Source: an uncultured Prevotella sp. (lineage in GTDB: Bacteria > Bacteroidota > Bacteroidia > Bacteroidales > Bacteroidaceae). Taken from it: a DNA stretch of 46,776 nt. Below, piece by piece: positions 7,302-15,372 of the stretch (position 1 is the first letter of the stretch; the number at the start of each line of letters is the position of its first letter). The position numbers were made by a program, and so were the translations under genes. The notes beneath the pieces were generated by a model that worked only from the letters and a program-made list of their open reading frames with translations, did no database searches and was not told the origin of the DNA. The stretch is from positions 1 to 46,776 of the forward strand of contig ONPM01000025.1 in the NCBI GenBank assembly GCA_900319715.1, in the 5' to 3' direction.

Positions 7302-8996
7302 TTAGTTCTTGACGAACTTCTTCCCGTTCTGGATGAAGATTCCATGATGCGGATTATCTACGCATTGACCTTGCAGGTTGTAGATCAGGTTGTCTGCAGG
7401 ACGTTCGATACGTAGGGGCGTGATGCCTGTGATGACTTCTGCTGACATAGAGCATCCCCAGAACACGGAGAGTTCCTGTTCCACCTCCGTTCCGTCAGCC
7501 TTGACGAGCACAGCGCGAATCACCCTGCAAGTACCAGCCTGAGAGCCTACCTGCGTCTGGAGGGTGATGCGCTGGATAGTCTTGCCGCCGAGGATGCTCT
7601 CGTCAAAAACCAGCGTACTGTTTTTATCTGTTGCCGAGACAACGCCCATCTGATTATGGTTGTCGTCGCTGCCATAGACCTTGAACTTCAGGGCACCCTC
7701 AGCAGGCAGTTCAAACATCTCTAGGCGGATGGACTTGTAATCGTTGGTAGAAATCACATTTCCACAAAGGTTCAACTCCTGCCAGTTGCCGTTGTAGGTG
7801 ACGTTGTAGACGATGGTTGAGTTGCCGATGACATCCTGCTTCGTGGGATACTTCCCTTGGAAGTCGTCGCCGTACCAGGCTTTGGTGAGAGTCTCGGCGA
7901 GGTCAGGCTGGTTGAAACAGGGATAGTCGCGGTTGGCACCATCAGTCAGTCCCATCCAGTAGAAGGTGCCTATACCTGCAGCCTTGGTCTGCTTGACGTA
8001 GTACTGCAGGAAGTCGATCATGTTCTTGCGGTTGTTGTCATAGTCGCTGGTACCATCGCCATTGGCACTGGAGGTACCCCATTCGCCGTAGATGACGGGG
8101 GCTCCAAGGGCACCCAGCGTCTCCTGCAGGTCTTTGATGTTCTGGTCCAGTTCTTTCTTGGCATTGGCCAGATTACTGATGCTGGGGTAGTTGTGTACTT
8201 CAAAGGCGATGTGGTTTGATTCGCCCTCAGGCATCTTCATCTCCGTCAACGGATCTTTCAGGTGTTCATTCCATGTACCAGCCCCGTTACATGCACCATA
8301 GGTATTTACGACCAAGTTGCGCTGGGCATTATTGCCGCCAGAGGCTCTGACCACATCGACGAAACTCTGTGCAAAACTGTTGATGGCCTCATACGCATCG
8401 GCAGCATCTTCGGCGATATACTTGCTGGACGAGCCGAAGGTAGCAAAACACCAGGAGTTGTACTTGTCGAGCATCTCGTTATAACTTTCAAAGAGCAGTT
8501 TCTCGTTATAGTCCTTAAACTCTTCGGCGATCTGCTTCCAGAGATATTCATAGCGTTCCTTCTGGGCATTATAAATCTCCATGTTGGCATGCAGCCAATG
8601 GGTATCACCATTGCCTGTGTCGTGGTGGACGTTGATGATACAGTACATGCCGGCATCTATTACGTAGTCTACCACCTCATGTACGCGGTTCATCCAAGCC
8701 TCATCCACCTTCCCGTTGCTGTCCATGTGGTTGAACCAAGTCACGGGAACCCGGATGGCACCAAAACCGGCTTCCTTCATCATCAACATCAACTCGGGCT
8801 TCGCCTTGGGCTGTCCCCAATAAGTCTCAGACGACAGATCCTGCACGCTACCATTGTTGGCATCCAGGGTATTGCCCAGGTTCCAGCCCACACCCATGTT
8901 CTTGACGGCATCAGCAGCCGACTCAAACTCCTGTGCCTGAACACCGCTGCCGAACATCAGTATCAGCGAGAAAAAAGTAGTAAGTCTTTTCTTCAT
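7302..8996 (-). CDS. secreted GH5 endoglucanase-type glycoside hydrolase with sorting tail
   Basis: 564 residues. Signal peptide 1-21 (ends GSGVQA/QEF). The catalytic domain of glycoside hydrolase family 5 spans about residues 28-375: the N-terminal VGWNLGNTLDA, IRVPVTW, the acid/base Glu174 in YNEM, and the nucleophile Glu305 in YGEWG. Residues 390-510 form a beta-rich domain of the type often attached for carbohydrate binding. The last ~30 residues (NLIYNLQGQCV...HGIFIQNGKKFVKN) resemble the C-terminal tail that directs proteins to the type IX secretion system. It probably cleaves beta-1,4-glucan or a related plant polysaccharide at the cell surface or outside. It stands alone, not in a visible polysaccharide utilisation locus (no susCD nearby). 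Confidence 0.92.
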   Translation of the reverse strand: MKKRLTTFFSLILMFGSGVQAQEFESAADAVKNMGVGWNLGNTLDANNGSVQDLSSETYWGQPKAKPELMLMMKEAGFGAIRVPVTWFNHMDSNGKVDEAWMNRVHEVVDYVIDAGMYCIINVHHDTGNGDTHWLHANMEIYNAQKERYEYLWKQIAEEFKDYNEKLLFESYNEMLDKYNSWCFATFGSSSKYIAEDAADAYEAINSFAQSFVDVVRASGGNNAQRNLVVNTYGACNGAGTWNEHLKDPLTEMKMPEGESNHIAFEVHNYPSISNLANAKKELDQNIKDLQETLGALGAPVIYGEWGTSSANGDGTSDYDNNRKNMIDFLQYYVKQTKAAGIGTFYWMGLTDGANRDYPCFNQPDLAETLTKAWYGDDFQGKYPTKQDVIGNSTIVYNVTYNGNWQELNLCGNVISTNDYKSIRLEMFELPAEGALKFKVYGSDDNHNQMGVVSATDKNSTLVFDESILGGKTIQRITLQTQVGSQAGTCRVIRAVLVKADGTEVEQELSVFWGCSMSAEVITGITPLRIERPADNLIYNLQGQCVDNPHHGIFIQNGKKFVKN

Positions 8997-9037
8997 ATAC
9001 GTTTTTAATTAATTAGAGTTATCGTTTGTCTTTGGCT

Positions 9038-9046
9038 GCAAAGGTA
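9038..9046 (-). promoter_or_regulatory. promoter of the GH5 gene
   Basis: TACCTTTGC on the minus strand, 41 bases before ATG 8996. Confidence 0.65.
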
Positions 9047-9141
9047 CTGCTTTTTTCTGAATCAGCAAAGAGAAGGACTGATTTTCGCTGAAGAAATCAT
9101 CAGGTTTGCTGAAATTATTTGCTTGCCAGAGATACAGTTCG

Positions 9142-9150
9142 TAACTTTGC
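9142..9150 (+). promoter_or_regulatory. promoter of candidate small RNA, copy 2
   Basis: TAACTTTGC, the same nonamer as at copy 1 (429-437), with TTTG/TTG elements 20-25 bases upstream (near 9117-9125). Confidence 0.65.
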
Positions 9151-9153
9151 ATC

Positions 9154-9275
9154 GTCAAAACAGAGACAAGTGATTTATCAGAGTTAGTTTTTTCATACAT
9201 AGATTAGGTTATTGTTAGTTAGTTAATTGGTTAGTAATGAGTATCGGGGTCGCAGTGATGCGGCCCCGATGCTTG
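9154..9275 (+). ncRNA. candidate small RNA, copy 2 (GTTAG leader + GNRA hairpin)
   Basis: This unit lies between two minus-strand genes, and no gene on its own strand follows, so it is not a leader. Its parts match copy 1 in order: promoter TAACTTTGC, GAGTTAGTTTTTTCATAC, TTAGTTAGTTAATTGGTTAG, then a 15-bp hairpin (9240-9254 with 9259-9273) closed by loop GTGA. The core TCGCA-GNGA-TGCGG is shared with copy 1, while the outer stem changes from GGCC/GGCC to GGGG/CCCC with pairing kept. The U-run after the stem is weak (CTTGTATTG). The hairpin lies just past the stop of the sensor kinase gene and may also end that transcript. Confidence 0.62.
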
Positions 9276-9291
9276 TATTGTCTATATTCTG

Positions 9292-11268
9292 TTATTTCAT
9301 ACCAGAGAGAATCATCCGGACACCATTCTCGTAGGTCATGTCGATATGCAGTTCGTAATCCATCGACAAGGCCAGTTGTCTGGCGAGGGCGAGCCTGATA
9401 CCAAGACCATGACTGCTAGGAGACACCCTGATGAATGGCATGAAGATCTGCTCTTCGTCGCACCCTTCTGGAATCTTGTCACCCTCGTTGGATACAGAAA
9501 TGGAGTAAGTGCCGTCGTCTGCTGCCTGACAACAGACTTCCACCTTGCCATAGGCAGCAAACTTGTCAGAATTGCGCAACAAGCATGTCAACAGTAGGTT
9601 CAGATGTTCACTATAGGTGTGTATACGTACGTCGTCGCCGACTTCAGACGTAAACTTGAATTCCAGTTTACGGTTACGAAAATCATAACTGTGAAGGACG
9701 GTCCGTGCTCCCTCATTCAGACTTACGTAGTCCTTCTTCTCAACCTTTTGACCGTCGGCCGTTATACTGAAATAGAGCAGTTCCTGAGTCGATACCGACA
9801 CCATATAAGCATTATTCGATACCACTTCACGCATCTTCAGGTATTCGTCTTCGGGGATATGGTGATCCTTATCCTCTGCAAGGATTTCCGCCATGCCGAT
9901 GAGCGATGACAAGGGAGAGCGGAGCGCATCCTGACACACGTTCTTCTGCTGTTCACTGATGGCAGTATTCTCATGAGTCATCGATTCAATGACTGGTTCG
10001 ATGAGCGAACTGATCTGTTTGGCAGAGTCCACGATGTCATGATAGGCCTTGGGTCTTTCCTCCAGTTTCAGACGGAAATCGGGATTATTGAAAACACGGG
10101 CATAATTTATCAGCAGTTGAACAGGCGACTTCAGACGCCCCCACATCGATTTGACAAAGGCTTTACGGATACTGAGAACATTGGAAGTCTGCTCTTGAGC
10201 CTCCTTCACTTTAGCGTACTGCTGCTTCAGAAGTCTATGATTTCTTCGGCGGTAGAGCAAAATGCCTATCAGAAGGGAAATAATAAAGACAGCCAGTACA
10301 CCTACGAAAATCAATTGTTGTCTGATATTCTTGGCCTTTCTTTCCTTCTCCTCAAGAGAATCGATGGTTTGCGACAGCGAAGCGATATTATCAGCCAACA
10401 CCTCATTCTCCACAAGGCGATTCAAACTGTCTTTACGTTCTATTTCGTAGTAGGCTTTTTCCCAGAGTCGGGCGTGCTCATACACCTTTGTCCGCAATTC
10501 GGCGGCTTCGATATCAGAATCCAACGAATCGCACCATGCCAATGCCTGGTCTGTATGACCTTCTACCATGTGGTGATACACCATCACGTTTTCATAATTA
10601 ATCTCATTGAACGATTCTGGGAAGTTCTGTCTGATGCTGTCATACTTTGCATAGTATTTCTTAAAGGCCTTCAGGTCGTTCATTTCAAAGGCGATGATAC
10701 AGCGATAGGCCAACACGCCGCTTTCCGTCGTCGGGTTTCCTTCCAGTGAGGGCAGACGGTCCAACTGCTTCATCGCTTGGGCTGGATTGGTATAACTCTG
10801 AGCCTGGGCCAGAGATATATAGAGATTGGCTGCAGCCAGTTGATTGCTGACAGTATCTACCTGTTCGAGCGCCTTCTTGAAGTAAGCCTCTCCCTGTTCG
10901 TAGTTCCCGCAGTTGACATAGTAGAGACCTAAGGCCTGGTAAGCCACATAGAGGTATTTCGTCTGTTTACGTTCCTTAATGTCATCCGTCATTTTCTGGA
11001 TTTCAGTAAAAGCCTGATAGAAATGCTTGTTGTTGACATGGAAAACCACTTGGTTTACCCACAGATTATAGTATTTCCCCCAGTCTTTCTTGCTGAGCAG
11101 ATAATCAGCGTAATCCTTCTGGGCTGCCTGGAATGCGGCCTCGTCTCCCTGTTCCTGGGCCTGATAGATGCGTTGGGCCAAGGCAATTTCTTCCTGAGAG
11201 GCCTGAGTCTGCGCGAAGGAAATAGTGTAAATCAGCAGGCTGGCTACGATAAATGTTATCCTTTTCAT
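9292..11268 (-). CDS. TPR sensor kinase-like protein lacking the phosphoacceptor histidine
   Basis: 658 residues. Signal peptide 1-19; TPR-like helical repeats about 25-300 in the periplasm; one membrane helix at about 317-339; coiled segment to 365; then a kinase-like cytoplasmic part. Two segments resemble the H-box of histidine kinases, FVKSMWGRLKSPVQLL (371-386) and CQDALRSPLSSLIG (445-458), but neither has His: the first has Gly and the second Asp/Gln where SHELRTP is normal. The C-terminal ATPase domain keeps an N-box (HLNLLLTCLLRNSDKFA, about 555-571), a divergent SNEGDKIP in place of DxGxG, and SSHGLGIRLAL. It may be a pseudokinase or may phosphorylate atypically. No response regulator is adjacent. 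Confidence 0.82.
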   Translation of the reverse strand: MKRITFIVASLLIYTISFAQTQASQEEIALAQRIYQAQEQGDEAAFQAAQKDYADYLLSKKDWGKYYNLWVNQVVFHVNNKHFYQAFTEIQKMTDDIKERKQTKYLYVAYQALGLYYVNCGNYEQGEAYFKKALEQVDTVSNQLAAANLYISLAQAQSYTNPAQAMKQLDRLPSLEGNPTTESGVLAYRCIIAFEMNDLKAFKKYYAKYDSIRQNFPESFNEINYENVMVYHHMVEGHTDQALAWCDSLDSDIEAAELRTKVYEHARLWEKAYYEIERKDSLNRLVENEVLADNIASLSQTIDSLEEKERKAKNIRQQLIFVGVLAVFIISLLIGILLYRRRNHRLLKQQYAKVKEAQEQTSNVLSIRKAFVKSMWGRLKSPVQLLINYARVFNNPDFRLKLEERPKAYHDIVDSAKQISSLIEPVIESMTHENTAISEQQKNVCQDALRSPLSSLIGMAEILAEDKDHHIPEDEYLKMREVVSNNAYMVSVSTQELLYFSITADGQKVEKKDYVSLNEGARTVLHSYDFRNRKLEFKFTSEVGDDVRIHTYSEHLNLLLTCLLRNSDKFAAYGKVEVCCQAADDGTYSISVSNEGDKIPEGCDEEQIFMPFIRVSPSSHGLGIRLALARQLALSMDYELHIDMTYENGVRMILSGMK

Positions 11269-11312
11269 CTCTATGTGTTGGGTTATATCAGTTGATTAAT
11301 GATTATCACGGT

Positions 11313-11321
11313 GCAAATATA
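11313..11321 (-). promoter_or_regulatory. promoter of the TPR kinase-like gene
   Basis: TATATTTGC on the minus strand, 44 bases before ATG 11268; it is divergent from the HIT promoter at 11355. Confidence 0.6.
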
Positions 11322-11354
11322 CGCATAATATTTGGGATTTCCAAATAAAATGCG

Positions 11355-11363
11355 TAATTTTGC
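11355..11363 (+). promoter_or_regulatory. promoter of the HIT-family gene
   Basis: TAATTTTGC on the plus strand, 32 bases before ATG 11396. Confidence 0.6.
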
Positions 11364-11395
11364 AGCACAAATTCAGAATCTAAAAATAAGCGACT

Positions 11396-11821
11396 ATGCA
11401 AAGTGATCCCAAGCAGTGTCTGTACTGCACTAACAATCAGACACTTCACGACCTGATGATTGAGTTCGCCCAGTTGTCTGTGTCGCGAGCCTTTCTCTTT
11501 AAGGAACAGACCTATCGTGGCCGTTGCCTCGTGGCCTATAAGGACCATGTGAACGACTTGAATGAACTGAGTGACGAAGATCGCAATGCCTTCATGGCTG
11601 ATGTGGCTCAGGTGACCCGTGCCATGCAGAAGGCATTCAATCCGGAGAAGATCAATTATGGTGCCTACAGTGACAAACTTTCGCACCTGCATTTCCATCT
11701 GGCTCCCAAGTATGTAGACGGCCCCGACTATGGCGGCACGTTCCAGATGAATCCAGGCAAGGTGTATCTCTCGGATGAAGAGTATCAGGAGATGATTGAG
11801 AAAATTAAAGAATACTTATAA
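11396..11821 (+). CDS. HIT-family nucleotide hydrolase/transferase
   Basis: 141 residues. The histidine triad is plain: SHLHFHLAPKY (His-x-His-x-His), with the upstream NYGAYSDKLSH in the usual place. A CLYC pair near the N-terminus (residues 8-11) is common in zinc-binding HIT proteins, but the further ligands are not obvious. HIT proteins hydrolyse nucleotide phosphoramidates or dinucleoside polyphosphates; the natural substrate here is not known. It is followed, after an inverted-repeat element, by the DUF1015 gene on the same strand. Confidence 0.9.
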   Translation: MQSDPKQCLYCTNNQTLHDLMIEFAQLSVSRAFLFKEQTYRGRCLVAYKDHVNDLNELSDEDRNAFMADVAQVTRAMQKAFNPEKINYGAYSDKLSHLHFHLAPKYVDGPDYGGTFQMNPGKVYLSDEEYQEMIEKIKEYL

Positions 11822-11827
11822 TAGTAG

Positions 11828-11928
11828 GTTTACAGTTTACAGTTTACGGTTTACAGATGATATGTGGCAAGCCCCTCTGAAACTGCAAAGTGTAATCAAC
11901 TGTAAACTGTAAACCGTAAACTGTAAAC
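11828..11928. repeat. inverted repeat with four-heptamer arms (HIT-DUF1015 gap)
   Basis: The left arm 11828-11856 is four tandem GTTTACA/GTTTACG heptamers. The right arm 11900-11928 is the inverse, also four units. The variant G falls in a different unit on each side, so the 29-base arms pair with two mismatches. The spacer is 43 bases and ends GTAATCAA, resembling the AAGTAATCAT end of the spacers at 27711 and 38303. Confidence 0.82.
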
Positions 11929-11937
11929 AAAAAAACA

Positions 11938-13185
11938 ATGGCAATAGTAAAACCGTTTAAAGGTATCCGTCCGCCGAAGGAATTGGTGGAGCAGGTAGAG
12001 AGCCGCCCTTACGACGTGCTTGACTCAGAAGAGGCGAGGGCAGAGGCTGGCGACAACGAGAAGAGTCTGTATCACATTATCAAGCCGGAAATCGACTTCC
12101 CCGTGGGTACATCGGAGTATGACCCCAGAGTGTATGAGAAGGCTGCCGAGAACTTCCAGAAGTTCCAGGACAAGGGCTGGCTGGTTCAGGACGCACGCGA
12201 ACATTATTATATTTATGCCCAGACCATGAACGGCAAGACGCAGTATGGTCTGGTGGTGTGTGCCCATACCGATGACTATATGGCTGGCCGCATCAAGAAG
12301 CATGAGTTGACTCGCCGAGACAAGGAAGAGGACCGCATGAAGCATGTACGTGTGAATAATGCCAACATCGAACCCGTATTCTTCGCCTATCCTGACAATG
12401 CCGTGCTGAATGAGTTGATCATGCGCTATGCCGCTACGAAGCCGGAGTACGACTTCATCGCGCCTATCGACGGTTTCCGCCATCAGTTCTGGGTAATTGA
12501 CGACGATAAGGATATGCAGACCATCACAGAGGAATTTGCCAAGATGCCTTCGATGTATATCGCCGATGGCCATCATCGTTCGGCTGCTGCCGCCCTGGTG
12601 GGTGCAGAAAAGCAGAAGCAGAATCCAAATCATAAGGGTGATGAGGAATATAATTACTTCATGGCCGTATGCTTCCAGGCTTCTCAACTCACCATCCTCG
12701 ACTATAACCGGGTGGTGAAAGACCTGAACGGCATGTCGTCAGAAGAGTTCCTGGCATCCTTGCAGGTGAACTTCATCGTGGAGGATAAGGGTACGGAGAT
12801 CTATAAGCCTCAGCAGTTGCATGAGTTCTCACTCTATCTAGATCAGCACTGGTTCAGTTTGAAGGCGAAGGAAGGTACTTACGACAATAATGATCCTATA
12901 GGTGTGCTCGACGTGGATATCTCCAGCCGTCTGATTCTGGATGAGATTCTTAATATCGGTGATCTGCGTTCATCACAGCGTATCGACTTCGTCGGAGGAC
13001 TCAGAGGACTCGGCGAACTCAAGCGTCGTGTGGACTCCGGAGAGATGCGCGCCGCCTTGGCTCTCTATCCAGTTTCGATGCAGCAGATCATGGACATCGC
13101 TGACTCGGGCAAGATTATGCCGCCAAAGGCTACATGGTTTGAACCGAAACTGCGTTCAGGACTTGTGATCCATAAATTAGTGTAA
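11938..13185 (+). CDS. DUF1015-family protein
   Basis: 415 residues, the full family length. Typical segments are present: IVKPFKGIRPPKELV and the RPYDVLDSEEA near the N-terminus, SLYHIIKPE, ITRRDKEEDRMKHV-like DELTRRDKEED in the first third, and YIADGHHRSAAA at about residues 201-212, with IDFVGGLRGLGELKRRVDSGEM near the end. In Bacteroidetes this family is often found with serC and serA, as here within 5 kb, but its reaction is not established to my knowledge. Cytoplasmic; no signal peptide. Confidence 0.9.
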   Translation: MAIVKPFKGIRPPKELVEQVESRPYDVLDSEEARAEAGDNEKSLYHIIKPEIDFPVGTSEYDPRVYEKAAENFQKFQDKGWLVQDAREHYYIYAQTMNGKTQYGLVVCAHTDDYMAGRIKKHELTRRDKEEDRMKHVRVNNANIEPVFFAYPDNAVLNELIMRYAATKPEYDFIAPIDGFRHQFWVIDDDKDMQTITEEFAKMPSMYIADGHHRSAAAALVGAEKQKQNPNHKGDEEYNYFMAVCFQASQLTILDYNRVVKDLNGMSSEEFLASLQVNFIVEDKGTEIYKPQQLHEFSLYLDQHWFSLKAKEGTYDNNDPIGVLDVDISSRLILDEILNIGDLRSSQRIDFVGGLRGLGELKRRVDSGEMRAALALYPVSMQQIMDIADSGKIMPPKATWFEPKLRSGLVIHKLV

Positions 13186-13206
13186 CTTAGGAGGGGAAGA
13201 AATTAC

Positions 13207-13866
13207 TTATGGATGGAATTCAAAGTGCTGGTAGTCCTTCACCGTTCGCCAGGAACCACCCCAGACAAAGCCGTTCTTAATGAATAGTCGATAACAAAGA
13301 TCGCCTTTGTCAATCTTATATCGGAAATTCTTCTTCCGATCACAGTAGGGCTTGCCTGTGGCAGGCTCTACTATTTGTTTCCCGTCCTTGTCGGTCCTCA
13401 CGTAGGGGTTATACAACGTGTTGATGTCGACGGCGAGGCCTCGGGCATGGTATGAGAGGTGCTGGCGGCCAGAGACTTTTCGAAAACAGAAACAACTGGT
13501 ATTGTTGTCTCTCATCTGCCGTTCGTCGTCGGCATCATATTCATCAGCCAGACGTATCCGTTGGATAGGGTAGTGCTGACGGTATAATTCAATAAAGATA
13601 CGAATGAGTTTCTGGGCAATAAGACGGTTGCAGACCATCTCTCCGTAATGCGTCTTTCCGTCGTAATCCCAATGCATCAGTTTTAAATAGCGTAGGTCAT
13701 TGCGGCCGATAACATCATTAGGTTGATAAGTCTTACCCTGCATCTTCTGCCAGATACTGTCAGGAATCTCATGAATAGAAAAGCCTGCAGAAAAATCCTG
13801 GCTCTGCGCAGGATAGATGCCACAGAGCCAGAAAAGAATTATAGTCAGTAGTGCTGTTCTCATCAA
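13207..13866 (-). CDS. secreted M15-type peptidoglycan peptidase
   Basis: 219 residues with a signal peptide (to about residue 22). The zinc site of M15 D-Ala-D-Ala carboxypeptidase-like enzymes is visible: SYHARGLAVDINTLYNPYV (His and Asp ligands), and the final DYQHFEFHP (the His of HFE, preceded by the catalytic Asp region). The region between holds the WGGSW motif (FVWGGSWRTVKDYQHFEF). It probably trims D-Ala-containing cell-wall peptides in the periplasm. The start overlaps the stop of the PAP2 gene by 4 bases, so it is the last gene of that operon. Confidence 0.87.
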   Translation of the reverse strand: MMRTALLTIILFWLCGIYPAQSQDFSAGFSIHEIPDSIWQKMQGKTYQPNDVIGRNDLRYLKLMHWDYDGKTHYGEMVCNRLIAQKLIRIFIELYRQHYPIQRIRLADEYDADDERQMRDNNTSCFCFRKVSGRQHLSYHARGLAVDINTLYNPYVRTDKDGKQIVEPATGKPYCDRKKNFRYKIDKGDLCYRLFIKNGFVWGGSWRTVKDYQHFEFHP

Positions 13867-15347
13867 CGTATCACTTTCTTGTCGCCTTGGATATAAACTC
13901 CTTTCTGAGTCGGCTCGCCAGTAACCTTCACGCCTCCGAGTGTATATACATCGGCGTCTTCAGTATCTATAGAAACTGAGCGAACGCCCAAGGTGCCATC
14001 CAGTTCTTTCTTGACACGGTCAAACTGCTTCAAGAACTCTTCGCTGTTGTGAAGGCGGGCATAGACGGCTGAGCCAACGAGACGACCAGCCTCGACATCA
14101 CTCTGCCAGTGGTAGCCTGTAATGACGCGTCCCTGTCCATATTGATAGGCACGAGCCAACAGATCTTCCTCTGCATCGGGATTCAGTTCTGACAGCAGCA
14201 ATGCATAGAGCCAGCCGGTAGAAGCATGGCCTGAAGGATAGGATCCGATATTCTTTTCGATATTCTCGGCTGGAGGATAGGCCGTGGCCTCGTTCAACTG
14301 CTTGTACGGACGAGGACGCTTATAGTAGTTCTTACAACTGCGAGTAGCACCGTCACCCAGGTAATACATGTTCTCACAGAGTTTGTACAGTTCTGGTGTG
14401 GTCGTTGCAGAGAGTGTCCTTCCAAAGCCGGATGAGAAAATCTTCAGGAGATAATCCAGGTCATTGTTCACGTCGTCGATAGCCGTCTGCCCCTCATCAG
14501 TAGGACGGATGTTCTTGCCTTCAATGAACTTATTCAAGTCTGTGGTAGCAAGGGCCGAGACGGTGTCAGGAGGAGCCGGCAGATAATTGACGGCATCAGG
14601 TAACTGATCGTTGCTATAGTACTGATGGGTCTCCTCTGTCAGTGCAGGGCTGACATAAGCCACGCCTGATACCTTTTCGTATTCAGACTTGGCGGAATTA
14701 ATCATCGAATTGACACCAGTATGGTCATGTAGCCGAACGACGAGTGCACTTGCCAGCAGACGGGCTGCTTGCACATCGCTATCCCAATGATACCCGGTTA
14801 CTACCGAGGCCTGTCCGAACTGATAGCCGCATGACAGAATCTGATCCTGCTTCTCTGGACAGATTTCCGTAAGCAGCAGAGCATACATCCAGCCCATCAG
14901 AGCCTCACGCGAAGGGAACGAACTCTCATAGGTATAATCCCCCTCCTGCTCAGGAATGAGCGACTCTTCGTCGAAACGGACGTATGGACGTCTGAAGAAC
15001 GAGAAAGAACTCTTGGCCTGCTTGATGCTCTTATTGCCATATTCCATGCAATACTCAAACAGTTCGGCGATATAGGGTGTCTCGGCACTCGATAACGTGA
15101 CACCTATAGCCTTGGAAAAAGCATCCAGATAATAAGGAGCCGTAGCATTGAAATCATTCTTTGCCAAGGTACCAAGTTCTGTGCCCCTCATGGTCTTTCC
15201 CCAGGCATACTGGAGATAATCCTTGATATATTCTACGGATGTTTCCGCAGGAGGTCCCGGCAGGAATCTCCCTGCATCAGGTACAGCCTGAGCATGAAGA
15301 TTATCGCAGCATAATACTGCGATAACCAATGATACTAAAAATCTCAT
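13863..15347 (-). CDS. secreted protein with two PAP2 phosphatase domains, first one degenerate
   Basis: About 494 residues from ATG 15347 (purine-rich AAGAGAAAC just upstream; ATG 15362 also possible). Signal peptide MRFLVSLVIAVLCCDNLHAQ. Two class A acid phosphatase-like PAP2 domains follow. The second (about 260-435) has all the signature parts: KNYYKRPRPY, PSGH and GRVITGYHWQSD. The first (about 40-215) keeps the fold but reads PSRE instead of PSGH and ASVVTGYHWDSD, so the catalytic His of PSGH and the Arg before the last motif are lost. The C-terminus (VYTLGGVKV...KGVYIQGDKKVIR) looks like a type IX sorting tail. It likely removes phosphate from small periplasmic or surface substrates. 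Confidence 0.88.
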   Translation of the reverse strand: MRFLVSLVIAVLCCDNLHAQAVPDAGRFLPGPPAETSVEYIKDYLQYAWGKTMRGTELGTLAKNDFNATAPYYLDAFSKAIGVTLSSAETPYIAELFEYCMEYGNKSIKQAKSSFSFFRRPYVRFDEESLIPEQEGDYTYESSFPSREALMGWMYALLLTEICPEKQDQILSCGYQFGQASVVTGYHWDSDVQAARLLASALVVRLHDHTGVNSMINSAKSEYEKVSGVAYVSPALTEETHQYYSNDQLPDAVNYLPAPPDTVSALATTDLNKFIEGKNIRPTDEGQTAIDDVNNDLDYLLKIFSSGFGRTLSATTTPELYKLCENMYYLGDGATRSCKNYYKRPRPYKQLNEATAYPPAENIEKNIGSYPSGHASTGWLYALLLSELNPDAEEDLLARAYQYGQGRVITGYHWQSDVEAGRLVGSAVYARLHNSEEFLKQFDRVKKELDGTLGVRSVSIDTEDADVYTLGGVKVTGEPTQKGVYIQGDKKVIR

Positions 15348-15372
15348 GTTTCTCTTATACATTATTAAATAG

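Noticed and set aside
9009..9200. 63-residue minus-strand frame
   Set aside because: It covers the GH5 promoter region and lies antisense to the candidate small RNA. The peptide has no recognisable character.
11828..11928. Heptamer repeat as a phase-variation tract
   Set aside because: It lies outside any coding region and consists of two inverted arms, and no invertase gene or promoter between the arms was seen.
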